A DNA stretch of 64,000 nucleotides from Polaribacter atrinae (GCF_038023995.1 NZ_CP150660.1:2664501-2728500), one strand, 5' to 3'. Positions 8,444-18,500 are shown, numbered from the stretch's first letter. Numbers and translations: made by a program. The notes: generated from the letters alone by a model not told the origin.

Positions 8444-10414
8444 ATGAAGATTAAAATAAACCTATTAATAGCCTTGTTATTTACTTTTCAGATGGTCGTT
8501 TCTCAGGAAATACCTTTTTTTGAGAGTTATGATTGGGAAGTAAGTCCGAATTATACGGTAGATAATGAAATTGAAGAAGATATGATTGCTGTTAAAGAAA
8601 AAACAGTCACAGAGTTTTATTTTCAAGATGAAGATTTGGTTGAATTTTATTTAGAACACAAAGTTTTATGGCTTAATTCTGATGATGCAATTGAGGAGTA
8701 TAATAAAATCTATTTACCATTTTCGTCAGACGCAGAATTGCGCGTAAATAAAGCAAGAGTAATTACTCCAGGCGGAAAAATCATCAACTTAGACAAATCT
8801 AAAATACTAACAGCAGAAGATGAAGAAACTGGTAATACTTACAAATATTTTGCCTTAGAAGGTATTTCAAAAGGAAGTTTTATAGAATATATGTATGTGG
8901 TAAAAAGACCGCCAAATTATACTGGGAAAAAATTTTACATCCAAGATGGGTATTATAAAGACAAAGTAGAGTTCGATTTATATTCTCCGAGTAATTTACT
9001 TTTTAAGTTTAAGAGCTATAATAATATACAAAATGTAGAAAGAGACACTTTAAGTACCGTAAAATTACATTATAAATTACATGCTGCTAAGGTTCAGAAA
9101 TTAGAGAATGAATACCAAGCTCCTTACAATGCTTCTAGAGGTTTTATAGTGTATAAAATGGATAAAAATGTAGATAATATGGACGAAGATATTATCTCTT
9201 ACAGTAGTATAGCGCAAAATGTATACGCTTCTTATTATCCAGAATATTCAGAAAAGACAAAGGGTTTACTAAACGATTTTATTAAAGAATTAGCATTGCC
9301 TAAAAATGCAGATCAAGAAAGTATCATTAGAAAATTAGATTTTTATATAAAATCAACGGTATATTCTCAAGATGTTTATAATGAAGATTTGCAAGATTTA
9401 GATCTTATTTTAACAACACAACTAGCTAATGAAAGCGGAGTTATTAAGTTATATATAGCTGTTTTAAGAACGTTAAATATAGCACATGAATTAGTAATAA
9501 CAACGGATAGAACTGAAATGAAGTTCGACCCAGAATTTGAAGCGACTAATTTTTTAACAGACTTTTTATTATATTTTCCTACTTCTAAAAGGTATTTATC
9601 TCCAAATGCATCCGGAACAAGGTATGGGTTTCCAATGCCTTATGTAACGGATAATTATGGATTGTTTTTAAAAGAAGGCGTAGTTGGAGATCAGAAATCT
9701 GTTACAGGAAGAATTAAATATATAGAACCTGTAAAAGTAGATGAGGTTTTAGATGTTATGAAGGTAACAATCGATTTTAATAAAGAGAATTTAACTGAAA
9801 ACACCGTTCATTTAGATAGAACTTTTAGCGGTTATTATGCAATGAACATACAGCCTTTTATGCATTTAATTCAGGGTGAAGATGCTAGAAATGACTTGGT
9901 AGATAGTTTTGTAGAAAGCATGACTTACGAGTTTGAAGCTCAAAATAGAGAATTGATAAATGATGATGCAGAACTATTTGGAGTAAAGCCTTTACAGATT
10001 AAGGTAGATTTTACTACGGAAGCTTTTGTAGAAAAAGCAGGAAGAAAATACTTGTTTAAGCTAGGTGATTTAATTGGGCAACAGATAGAATTGTATCAAG
10101 AAAAAGAAAGGGTTTTACCGTTAGAAGGACAGTTTCATAGAGGTTACAAGAGAACTTTAACACTTCATATTCCTGAGGGGTATAAAATTACCAATTTAGA
10201 TGATATTAATATTGACAACTCGTATGTGAAAGACGGAAAAGAAATCTTCTTTTTTAAATCTTCTTATCAATTAGAAGGAAACACGTTAACGGTAACTGCC
10301 AACGAATATTATAAAGAAAATATTATTGAAGTTGCTATGTATGAGGATTACAGAACTGTTATTAATAGTGCTGCAGATTTTAATAAAATTGTATTGCTAT
10401 TAACTGCCGAATAG
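8444..10414 (+). CDS. Secreted DUF3857 / transglutaminase-like protein, catalytic Cys apparently lost
   Basis: 656 residues with a signal peptide (ending MVVSQ), the same DUF3857 plus transglutaminase-fold plan as the preceding gene, and a beta-rich C-terminal part. At the place of the nucleophile (GDCKD in the upstream gene) this protein reads QLANESG, and I find no clear His-Asp pair afterwards. It therefore looks like a non-catalytic paralogue, perhaps a partner or binding protein for the first. The two genes are 9 bases apart and surely one operon, ended by a hairpin at 10440. The role is unknown. Confidence 0.8.
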   Translation: MKIKINLLIALLFTFQMVVSQEIPFFESYDWEVSPNYTVDNEIEEDMIAVKEKTVTEFYFQDEDLVEFYLEHKVLWLNSDDAIEEYNKIYLPFSSDAELRVNKARVITPGGKIINLDKSKILTAEDEETGNTYKYFALEGISKGSFIEYMYVVKRPPNYTGKKFYIQDGYYKDKVEFDLYSPSNLLFKFKSYNNIQNVERDTLSTVKLHYKLHAAKVQKLENEYQAPYNASRGFIVYKMDKNVDNMDEDIISYSSIAQNVYASYYPEYSEKTKGLLNDFIKELALPKNADQESIIRKLDFYIKSTVYSQDVYNEDLQDLDLILTTQLANESGVIKLYIAVLRTLNIAHELVITTDRTEMKFDPEFEATNFLTDFLLYFPTSKRYLSPNASGTRYGFPMPYVTDNYGLFLKEGVVGDQKSVTGRIKYIEPVKVDEVLDVMKVTIDFNKENLTENTVHLDRTFSGYYAMNIQPFMHLIQGEDARNDLVDSFVESMTYEFEAQNRELINDDAELFGVKPLQIKVDFTTEAFVEKAGRKYLFKLGDLIGQQIELYQEKERVLPLEGQFHRGYKRTLTLHIPEGYKITNLDDINIDNSYVKDGKEIFFFKSSYQLEGNTLTVTANEYYKENIIEVAMYEDYRTVINSAADFNKIVLLLTAE

Positions 10415-10439
10415 TGTGGTAAGGTGTATATAAGAAAAT

Positions 10440-10470
10440 AAAAAGGGAGCATATCGCTCCCTTTTTATTT
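10440..10470. terminator. Bidirectional terminator between convergent genes
   Basis: AAAAGGGAGC and GCTCCCTTTT form a stem around a 5-base loop, with a T tract on either strand. It lies between the stop of the DUF3857 operon (+) and the stop of the sigma factor gene (-). Confidence 0.85.
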
Positions 10471-10505
10471 GTAATAATTTTGTGAAAAAAAAATAAACAA
10501 AATGT

Positions 10506-11369
10506 TTATCCTAAATATGTTTTTAAAAGATGTGTCTTAGATTGATGTTGTAAGCGTCTAATTGCTTTTTGCTTTACTTGGCGCACTCTTTCTCTAGATA
10601 AATCAATGGTTTCTCCTATTTCAGTTAAACTATAAGGACTCGGTAAGTTAATACCGTAAAACATTTTTATCACTCTTGCTTCTTTTTGAGATAGTGTATC
10701 TAAAGCTCTATTAATCTCTATAGATAATGATTGTTTTATTAAGTCTTTATCGGGTCTTGGAGACTCGTCAGACTGTAAAACATTGTATAGATTAGTATCT
10801 TCACCTTCTTTAAACGGTGCATCCATAGATACGTGTCTACCAGAATTTCTTAGAGATTGTTCTACCTCAGTTTCCGTCATGTCTAACTGTTTTGCAATTT
10901 CTTTATTAGTAGGCATGCGTTCCGCTCCTTGTTCTAAACGAGCATATATTTTTCGTATTTTATTAATACTACCAATTTTATTTAAAGGCAAACGTACAAT
11001 ACGAGATTGTTCTGCTAAAGCAGACATAATAGATTGACGAATCCACCAAACAGCGTAGGAAATAAACTTAAAACCTCTTGTTTCATCAAAACGTTTTGCT
11101 GCTTTTACCAAGCCTAAATTCCCTTCATTTATCAAATCGGATAACTTTAAACCCTGACCTTGATATTGTTTTGCAACAGAAACAACGAATCTTAAATTTG
11201 CTTTTACAAGTTTATCTAACGCTCTATTGTCTCCTTTTTTTATTTCTAAAGCTAGTTCTACTTCTTCATCAGCAGTAATTAGCCCAATTTTACTAATTTC
11301 TTGAAAATATTTTTCTAAAGATTTGGCGTCACGATTGGTTACTTGTTTTACAATTTTAAGTTGTCTCAT
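10506..11369 (-). CDS. RpoD/SigA-family RNA polymerase sigma factor
   Basis: A 287-residue sigma-70 protein of the short Bacteroidota type without region 1.1. Region 1.2 is near residues 15-45. The region 2 core-binding and -10 recognition segment is present ([10 protein letters not shown], then [13 protein letters not shown]). Region 3 and region 4 with its helix-turn-helix ([19 protein letters not shown]) follow, ending in LLKTYLG. I placed the start at [13 protein letters not shown], the family N-terminus; 16 extra upstream codons are open but unlikely. Region 4 differs from the housekeeping flavobacterial RpoD as I remember it ([13 protein letters not shown] instead of LYFGLGNQHPMTL), so this may be a second, group 2 type RpoD. 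It ends at a shared terminator and has a small gene just upstream. Confidence 0.85.
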   Translation of the reverse strand: MRQLKIVKQVTNRDAKSLEKYFQEISKIGLITADEEVELALEIKKGDNRALDKLVKANLRFVVSVAKQYQGQGLKLSDLINEGNLGLVKAAKRFDETRGFKFISYAVWWIRQSIMSALAEQSRIVRLPLNKIGSINKIRKIYARLEQGAERMPTNKEIAKQLDMTETEVEQSLRNSGRHVSMDAPFKEGEDTNLYNVLQSDESPRPDKDLIKQSLSIEINRALDTLSQKEARVIKMFYGINLPSPYSLTEIGETIDLSRERVRQVKQKAIRRLQHQSKTHLLKTYLG

Positions 11370-11398
11370 ATATTGTTTGGGGTTTTTTAAAATTAATT

Positions 11399-11590
11399 TT
11401 AAATAAATAAATTGCAATCATCACATGTTTTCACTTCTCCATAATACGTTTCTCTGTATTCATGGATTGTTTTAATAGGGATCCCTAAAAAGTATTTTTT
11501 AATGCAGGTTACTCTAGAGTTTAAAGTTCCCATTGCAGAGGAATAGTATTTTTGATATTTTGTTTTTCTTTGAATTTTAATAATTTTCAT
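11399..11590 (-). CDS. Small Cys-containing hypothetical protein upstream of the sigma factor
   Basis: A 63-residue reading frame starting with an ATG and ending 30 bases before the sigma factor start. It is basic ([18 protein letters not shown]), has a central Cys (VTCIKKYF) and ends with a CDDC motif. I recall similar small proteins in flavobacteria but cannot confirm it here, and no function is known to me. The ORF has no competing longer frame on the opposite strand and shows ordinary codon use. Position and spacing suggest co-transcription with the sigma factor. It could still be a chance frame in the 5' leader. Confidence 0.5.
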   Translation of the reverse strand: MKIIKIQRKTKYQKYYSSAMGTLNSRVTCIKKYFLGIPIKTIHEYRETYYGEVKTCDDCNLFI

Positions 11591-11603
11591 ATATATAATT
11601 TTA

Positions 11604-11625
11604 AATAAGTGTGAAAACACTTATT
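11604..11625. other. Perfect 9-bp hairpin upstream of the small gene
   Basis: AATAAGTGT and ACACTTATT are perfect inverted repeats around GAAA. It lies 14 bases upstream of the ATG at 11590. It could be an operator palindrome or a leader hairpin; no T tract follows on the minus strand, so it is not an obvious terminator. The rest of 11626-11803 shows nothing I can name. Confidence 0.4.
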
Positions 11626-11803
11626 ATGAAGTTGAGGATTAAAAAAGGTATAATTTTCTTGAAAAAATTAAGGTATAGAAAAACTAGAAAGCAAGTGTAA
11701 TTGATTTATCTGTATGATTTTCTAAAAGAGAAAAATCGAAACAATAAATGCTTGTATTTTTTTGAATGTAAAAAGATGAATTCTTCATAATTAGCAATAT
11801 ACG

Positions 11804-11842
11804 AAAAAACGAGCGATTTTCAATAGAAAATGCTCGTTTTGT
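11804..11842 (-). terminator. Terminator of the TonB-dependent receptor gene
   Basis: On the minus strand AAAACGAGCATTTTC pairs with GAAAATCGCTCGTTTT (one mismatch) around a 4-base loop and is followed by T residues. It begins about 50 bases after the receptor's stop codon. Confidence 0.7.
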
Positions 11843-11891
11843 TTCGTTTTTGCGTTATTTTTAGTTAAAAATGACTAAAAATGATCTTTTT

Positions 11892-14240
11892 TTAAAACTT
11901 TAAAGTAACCCCAACTAAGAAGTTTCTAGTGGCTTGTGGGTAGTAACCTGCGCCATCTACCGTTGTAATTTTGTTTGGGTCAGACCAAGTATCATCATAC
12001 GTGTAATAATAACCTCTGTCTACATATTCTGTATTAAAAATATTATTTATTAAGGCAGAAAACACAATAGATTTGAAAATTTTGTTTGGGTTTATTTCAT
12101 AAACAATATTTAAGTCAGAAGTAAAATAATCGTTTAAAACATCATTGTCAGAAATTTTACTACTAAAGTTGCTCATAAATTGTTTACCAACATATTTAGA
12201 TAAAAATGAAACTTGTAAGTTCTCTATAGGTTTGTAAATAAACATGTTTCCTGCAACAACTTCCGGAGAAAAAGATAAGTCTGTGTTTCCTAAACTTTCT
12301 GGTGTATCAATTCCGTTTCTTGTTATAAAAAAGTCTTCGTTTTTATTAGAACTAAATGCAGCATTTGGTTTTATAGAAAACTGATCGCTTACAGTAATGT
12401 CTGCATCAATTTCTAAACCTAAACGATAACTGTTACCAGAAGTTGCTCTTACTGGCGCACCAACATCATCTAAAGCACCTGTTAAAACCAACTGATTTTT
12501 ATAATCCATATAATAGATGTTGGTATTTAATTTAAGGTTTTCCTTTTTTAAACGCCATCCAAATTCTAAATCATTTAAAGTTTCGTGTGTGGTAACTCCG
12601 CCTTCAAAATCGTTTCTATTAGGTTCTCTATTTGCTACCGCAAAAGAAGTGTATAAGTTATTATGGTCATTAATCTTATAAGTTAATCCAACCTTTGGGT
12701 TAAAGAAATTAAAATTGGCATCAACATCAATAGCAGCAATGTCAGAAGTAATTCCTTTTGTTTGGTAACCAACAAAACGCCCTTGTAAATCAGCATAACC
12801 AGACAATTTCTCACTAATATCAAAAGTAGCTTTTGCAAAGATTGAAAAGTCTGTTTTCTTTGCATCAGAAAAATAATAACGATCTCTAATATTTACATTT
12901 GGAGCTAAGTCTTCTCCCCAAATTACTTCACCAAAATGATCTCCAGTATAATTAGAATAAGAAATTCCAGATATAAAATTCAACTTATCTGTTTTGTAAT
13001 TCGTGTTAAAGTTTACCACATAAAAATCATTCTGCAACCAACGTCTTACAATTACATCTGTACCATCAACAATTAAATTACCATAATCTGCTGCATCTCT
13101 TTCCTCTTTAAATTGCTCGAAAAAACCAGCACCTTTTGTGTAGTTTAAACCTAAGGTTGTAGACCAATTTTCATTCAGTTTTTCATTCCAATGTAACTGA
13201 TAATGGTTTTGGTCATAATCATCTACTTCATTCTCGTACGTATACGGGTTCTGTCTTCTATCTTCCTTTAATTGATCTGCTGTTAAACCTTCCCAAGCTT
13301 GGTAAGTAACCTCTTTACCACCAAAAGTAATCGCTTTTATCAACGTGTTTTCATCCGTATAACTACCTTGTAAATAATAAGATTTTAAATCTGCAGAAGC
13401 TCTATCTACATAACCATCAGATTTAATGTTAGACAACCGACCAGCAACTTCAAAGTGCTCGTTAATTTTACCAGTACTAAATTTTACCGTATGTTTTCTA
13501 GTTCCGTAAGAACCAAAAGAGTTCGATATTTCTGCAGAAGCCTCTTCAGAAACCGCATCTGTTAAAATATTTAAACTCGCACCAAAAGCACCAGAACCAT
13601 TTGTTGATGTACCAACACCACGTTGTAATTGTAAATTCTGAGTAGAAGAAGCAAAATCGCTTAAATTTACCCAAAAAGAACCATGGCTTTCGGCATCATT
13701 ATAAGGTATTCCATTTACTGTAACATTAATTCGCTCTCCGTTAGAACCACGCACGCTCATATAAGTGTAACCAACACCTGCACCAGCATCACTAGAAGAA
13801 ACTACAGAAGGCATATAATTTAGTAGAATAGGTATATCTTGACCTAAATTACGGGTTGCAATTTCTTTTTTAGAAAGGTTAGAAAACGTAACAGGTACAT
13901 CTGCATTTACTCTTACTGCAGAAACTAAAACCTCTTCTAAAACAGTAGCATTAGGTACTAAAGAAAACGCAATTGTATCATTTTGGGTTAAAGAAACTGT
14001 TTTAGAAACTGTTTTGTAACCAATAAATGAAACTTGAATGGTATAATCTCCTTTATTAAGATTTACACTAAATTTTCCATCAAAATCTGTAGAGGTTCCT
14101 TTCTTAGTTTCTTTGACTAAAATAGTTGATCCTGGCAAAGAATCATTGTTTTCATCTACCACTTTTCCGTTAAGTGTAAATGTCTGGGCGTTTACAAGAA
14201 TGCTTGCAAACAAGAATAAAAAAAATGTGATTTTTTTCAT
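11892..14240 (-). CDS. TonB-dependent receptor under TPP riboswitch control, probable thiamine importer
   Basis: A 782-residue outer-membrane receptor. A signal peptide (ending ILVNAQ) is followed by a carboxypeptidase-regulatory-like beta domain at about 22-100 (LNGKVVDENNDSLPGSTILV). Then come a plug domain at about 110-220 (SVRGSNGERINVTVNGIPYN) and a 22-strand-type barrel that ends in a terminal Phe (VGVTLKF). It is shorter than a SusC protein and has no SusD partner. The 5' leader carries a TPP aptamer at 14402-14471 (minus). TPP-controlled receptors of this kind in Bacteroidota are predicted importers of thiamine or its precursors. That specificity is inferred from the riboswitch, not from the barrel sequence. 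A REP-like palindrome lies between aptamer and start codon, and the gene is transcribed alone. Confidence 0.9.
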   Translation of the reverse strand: MKKITFFLFLFASILVNAQTFTLNGKVVDENNDSLPGSTILVKETKKGTSTDFDGKFSVNLNKGDYTIQVSFIGYKTVSKTVSLTQNDTIAFSLVPNATVLEEVLVSAVRVNADVPVTFSNLSKKEIATRNLGQDIPILLNYMPSVVSSSDAGAGVGYTYMSVRGSNGERINVTVNGIPYNDAESHGSFWVNLSDFASSTQNLQLQRGVGTSTNGSGAFGASLNILTDAVSEEASAEISNSFGSYGTRKHTVKFSTGKINEHFEVAGRLSNIKSDGYVDRASADLKSYYLQGSYTDENTLIKAITFGGKEVTYQAWEGLTADQLKEDRRQNPYTYENEVDDYDQNHYQLHWNEKLNENWSTTLGLNYTKGAGFFEQFKEERDAADYGNLIVDGTDVIVRRWLQNDFYVVNFNTNYKTDKLNFISGISYSNYTGDHFGEVIWGEDLAPNVNIRDRYYFSDAKKTDFSIFAKATFDISEKLSGYADLQGRFVGYQTKGITSDIAAIDVDANFNFFNPKVGLTYKINDHNNLYTSFAVANREPNRNDFEGGVTTHETLNDLEFGWRLKKENLKLNTNIYYMDYKNQLVLTGALDDVGAPVRATSGNSYRLGLEIDADITVSDQFSIKPNAAFSSNKNEDFFITRNGIDTPESLGNTDLSFSPEVVAGNMFIYKPIENLQVSFLSKYVGKQFMSNFSSKISDNDVLNDYFTSDLNIVYEINPNKIFKSIVFSALINNIFNTEYVDRGYYYTYDDTWSDPNKITTVDGAGYYPQATRNFLVGVTLKF

Positions 14241-14308
14241 TTTAAAAATTTTAAAACGAATAAAAAGAGGTAATTATTCTTGTGATTTATGTTGAATAAT
14301 TAATTTCT

Positions 14309-14385
14309 GTCATTACGAGGAGTATACAACGTGGTAATCTCTTCAATAAGAAAAATTGCTTCAGAAAAAAATCTTCGCAATGACA
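14309..14385. repeat. REP-like inverted repeat inside the TPP leader
   Basis: TGTCATTACGAGGA at the left end is an inverted copy of TCTTCGCAATGACA at the right end, with a less paired centre containing ACGTGGTAATCTC. This is the widely spread 'GTCATTGCGAGGA' palindrome of bacterial REP elements. It sits wholly in the transcribed leader between aptamer and start codon. Confidence 0.7.
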
Positions 14386-14401
14386 TTTTATATTTCCTAA
14401 A

Positions 14402-14471
14402 CAGCATTACCTGTTCTAGGTTCAATGGGTATGATCTCAGCTTTTTAAAGCACCCCTTTATGAGAACGCTG
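14402..14471 (-). promoter_or_regulatory. TPP riboswitch (THI element)
   Basis: Read on the minus strand it has all the hallmark blocks in order: AGGGGTGC, GCTGAGA, ATACCC, TGAACCT and CAGGTAATGCTG. P1 is formed by CAGCGTT (5', plus positions 14471-14465) with AATGCTG (3', 14408-14402), seven base pairs with one G-U. It binds thiamine pyrophosphate and represses the downstream gene when TPP is plentiful. The leader from aptamer to start codon is about 160 bases. I see no simple terminator-antiterminator, so control may be at translation initiation. Confidence 0.93.
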
Positions 14472-14479
14472 CAAAATTA
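14472..14479 (-). promoter_or_regulatory. -7 box of the TPP-controlled transcript (TAATTTTG)
   Basis: On the minus strand TAATTTTG fits the TAnnTTTG consensus and directly abuts the 5' strand of aptamer stem P1. The RNA would then begin inside or at the base of P1. Confidence 0.5.
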
Positions 14480-14520
14480 CCTCAGTTTTTTGACATAGAG
14501 AATAACAAAAGCACTTTTTT

Positions 14521-14598
14521 TTAGAAGCTATTTCCTGCTTTCCGCTATATCTTTTTTTGTAAAAAACAAAAAAAGGATGCCGCTGCAATCAGGGCTAA
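14521..14598. other. Structured intergenic element of unknown role
   Basis: A block of about 78 bases. An inner hairpin pairs CTTTTTTTGT with ACAAAAAAAG, flanked by GCTATTTCCTGC / TTCCGC on one side and GATGCCGCTGCAATC / AGGGCTAA on the other. TTAG and CTAA can close it. I believe blocks like this (GGATGCCGC...AGGGCTA) recur between genes of flavobacteria, but I cannot check that here, and this window holds one copy. It lies between the divergent TPP-controlled receptor and DUF2064 genes. The remainder of 14241-14747 holds nothing else I can name. Confidence 0.35.
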
Positions 14599-14747
14599 GT
14601 TTACTTGCCAAATCTTAGTGTTTCCTGAAATAAAATTTCAGTTTAAAATCTTTTACCTAAAAACGAATAACTTATATGTTAAATATTATTTTAGCTTTTG
14701 TAATTTGCTATATATAATTACGACTGTTACAATTTAAAATATTTTTT

Positions 14748-15440
14748 TTGATCAACTTAAAACATTCTAAGACTGCTATTCTTATCTTTTCGCTTTCGCA
14801 AGAAGCCGAAAATTTACGTAAGCCTTTCCTTCAAAAAAAGGATACGGTTAGCAAACTGAATGCTCTAATTAAAGAAAAAGTTAGTTCTTTAGGTGTAGAC
14901 TATTTTCACTATACAGAGAAAGATCAAAAAGGAAATAATTTTGGTGAACGTTATGTAAATACCGTTTCGGATATTTTTAATAAAGGGTATAATAATGTTA
15001 TAACAGTTGGTAACGATACTTTAGGTTTAGAAAAAAAGCATCTTCGTGCTGCCATAGAATCCTTAGAAAACAATCAAATACCTGTTGGACCTTCTTACGA
15101 TGGTGGTTTTTATCTTTTAGGTATACGTAAAGATCAATTTAAAGCCTCAGAATTTCTTTCGCTTCCTTGGGAGTCATCAACATTATATAAAGAATTAAAA
15201 ACACTTTTATCAGCAAAAGAAATAGCAACTGCTACACTTCCTTGTTTATATGATTTAGATGAAGAATTAGATATTTCTAAAAACATTGCGTCACTTTCTT
15301 TTCTAAAAATAAAAGCACTTAAATTATTACAAAATCTACAAGTAGTAATTTTAAAAGTAAGCAAATACATTCTTCAAAAATTTAAAGAAGCTTCTTTAAA
15401 CCACCTATACAATAAAGGACCTCCATTGGTTTGTAATTAA
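14748..15440 (+). CDS. DUF2064 (TIGR04282-type) glycosyltransferase-like protein
   Basis: A 230-residue protein of the nucleotidyl/glycosyl-transferase A fold family related to CofC. Typical segments are AILIFSLSQEAENLRKPF near the N-terminus, NNVITVGNDTLGL in the centre and PVGPSYDGGFYLLGI. The strict metal-binding DxD of active glycosyltransferases is replaced by GND, as usual in DUF2064. The substrate is unknown. The start is TTG (MINLKHSKTAI...) because no ATG lies nearby upstream. It precedes a SusC gene by 62 bases on the same strand and is probably the first gene of that unit, although a role in import is not obvious. Confidence 0.75.
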   Translation: MINLKHSKTAILIFSLSQEAENLRKPFLQKKDTVSKLNALIKEKVSSLGVDYFHYTEKDQKGNNFGERYVNTVSDIFNKGYNNVITVGNDTLGLEKKHLRAAIESLENNQIPVGPSYDGGFYLLGIRKDQFKASEFLSLPWESSTLYKELKTLLSAKEIATATLPCLYDLDEELDISKNIASLSFLKIKALKLLQNLQVVILKVSKYILQKFKEASLNHLYNKGPPLVCN

Positions 15441-15502
15441 TTATAAGTACAATTTTCTGTAAAAACAGGACTTATTATTTTACATACATTTTAACTCAAC
15501 TA

Positions 15503-18500
15503 ATGAAGAATTTATTTTTCGGGTTACTTGCGCTATTTACTATTAGCCTAAGTGCTCAAGAAAATCTTGTCGTCTACGTTATAGATTATGAGACCAAAGC
15601 ACCAATTAAAAACATAACTGTTACGCTTGTTAACGACCTACAAGGTTATGAAGCAAAAAAGACCACAAATGAAGTAGGTAAAGCCTCTTTTAATTCCATT
15701 GCCGCTGCAAACGGTTATCAAGTTATTTTTGATGGAAACAAAACATACGGAACCACTATTTCTGATATGGTAGGTGTTCGTACTAATGAAGAATCGGTAG
15801 TCAAATTGTTACTGTTTCCGGCTTCATTTCAGCAAGAAATATTAAACGAAGTTGTTGTTACTGCTTTAGGTATTAAAAGAGAAAAGCAATCTTTAGTATC
15901 TTCCGTAACCACTATAAAACCTGCGGCTCTTACAGAAGTTACGCTTACGAACGTGGTAAATAGCCTTGCAGGACAAGTTGCTGGTGTAAAAGTTACCAAT
16001 GGTTCTTCTGGTGTAGGATCTTCTTCTCGTATTGTTATTCGTGGAGAAAACTCTTTAAGCAGCTCTAATCAACCTTTATTTGTTGTTGATGGTGTGCCTA
16101 TTAGTAATGAGCAAATTACAAGTGATTTAGTAAACGATGGCTCGTTACAAGAAGTAGATTATGGTAATGGAGCATCTGAAATTAGTCCAGATGATATTGC
16201 TTCTATCTCTATTTTAAAAGGAGCAGGTTCTGCTGCTTTATATGGTGCAAGAGCCGCTAACGGAGTGGTATTAATCACTACCAAAAGGGGGGAAAAGAAA
16301 AAAGGTTTAGGAGTTAGCATTAATAGCTCTTTAACTATAGAAACTTTATTAACCTTACCAGATTATCAAAATGTATATGGTGGAGGTTCTAATGGTGAAT
16401 ATTCTTTTCAAAATGGTGCTGGCGCTGGCGTTAATGATGGTGGTTTAAGTAGTTATGGTCCTCGTTTAGACCAAGGTCTTTTAATCAACCAATTTGATAG
16501 TCCATCTGTAGATATTAACGGAAACCCTGTTCGTGCTGGAGACATTATAGCAAGAACCCAAGCAGACGGAACTTTAACGCCAATTACACCTACTGCTTGG
16601 GTTTCTAACCCTAATAATGTACGTGATTTTTTTAAAACCGGAATTACGAAGCAAAACAATATTGCTATTAGCTCTTCTGGTGATAAAGGAAGTAGTAGAT
16701 TTTCGTATAGTAATTTAATAAACGAAGGAATTGTACCAAATACAGATTTAAAAAGAGATGGTATTTCTATAAGTTTAAACCAAGAATTGCACAACAAGTT
16801 ACATGTAAATGCTTTTGTTAATTATATTAATACAAGAAGTGGTAACCGTCCTAATTTAGGTTACGGATACGAAAATCCTCTTTATGGTTTTAATTGGACA
16901 GGTAGACAAGCAGATATTAATTCTTTTAGAAATTATTGGCAAGCAGGACAAGAAGGTTCTCAGCATTTTGATATTAACTACAACTGGTTAACAAACCCTT
17001 ATTTAACTGTTTTTGAAAACACCAACAGTTTTAATAAAAACAGATTTTTAGGAAACGCTGCTGCCGTTTACAATATTACAGACAAATTAACAGCAACCGT
17101 ACGTACTGGTTTAGATACTTATAATGATAAGCGAGAATTTAGACGTGCTGTAAGTACCAATGCAAATCTAGAAGGATCTTATAGAGAAGACAATGTGTTT
17201 TTTAAAGAATTAAACACAGATGTATTAATCTCTTATGATGATGTAATTAATGAAAATTGGAAATACAATCTAAGTGCAGGTGCTAACCGTTTTGATCAAG
17301 AAATTGAATACAGTTATACTTTAGCGCCTCAACTAGCTATTCCAGATATCTTTACACTTGCAAACTCTAAAGCTGCTTTGGTTGCAGAGAGTAATACGTT
17401 TACTAAAAGAATAAATAGTGTATATGCAACTGGTAATGTAAACTATAAAGATGCTCTTTATTTTGATGTTTCTTATAGAAATGATTGGAGTAGTACTTTA
17501 CCTGCCGATAACAATTCTTTTGGATATTATTCTGCAGGCGTAAGTGCTGTAATTAGTAAGTTAGTGACATTACCTGAAGCAATCTCTTTCTTAAAACTTC
17601 GTTTTAGTGGCGCAAGTGTTGGTAATGATACAGATCCTTATCAAAACAATCAGAACTTTTTATTAAATCAGAACTACGGAACCAATTTTCGTGTAACTAA
17701 TGAGAATGTACTAAAGAACTCTAATTTAAAACCAGAAAGATTAAATGCTCTAGAAACCGGTATTGAAGCTTGGTTTTTAAACAATCGTTTACAAGTAGAT
17801 GTTTCTGCTTATCAAAATACGAGTGTAGACCAAATTATATCTAGTCCTATTTCTCAAGCGAGTGGTTTTGGTAATTTTAATATAAACGGTGGTGAAGTTC
17901 GTACTAGAGGTTTAGAAATTTTATTGAGTAGTATTCTAATTAAAAATAAAGATTTTAAATGGGAAAGTTCTGTAAACTTCTCTACTTCTAGAAGTATTGT
18001 TACAGAATTACCCGAAGGAGTAGATCAATTTGTAACAGGTTCCGCAGACGTATTTTCTGGTTCTGGCGGATCTAATAGTGTTTTTTATATTGCCCAAGAA
18101 GGTGGTCGTGTTGGAGATATGTTTGGTACTGGTTTTGTTGAAATTGATGGAGAAATTCTTCATAATGCTAATGGTTTACCTGTACAGGATCCTAATTTAC
18201 GCTTATTAGGAAATTATAATCCAGATTTTCAAGTAGGTTTTAATAACAACTTCACCTATAAAAATATAAACGTATCCTTTTTATTCGACTGGAGACAAGG
18301 AGGAACAATCGTTTCAAGAACTAAAGCTTTAGGTAGTACTTCTGGCGTATTAAAAGAAACTTTAATAGGTAGAGAAACAGGTATTGTAGGTAATGGTGTG
18401 GTTAATATAGGTACGGATGCAGCTCCACAGTATGTTGCAAACACAACTAATGTTTCTGCACAAACATACAATAATAGCTTTTTTGATCGTGGTAATGAAG

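Noticed and set aside
15441..15502. A second riboswitch before the SusC gene of the nucleoside locus.
   Set aside because: Only a 4-bp CTGT/ACAG hairpin is present; no aptamer motif is seen.
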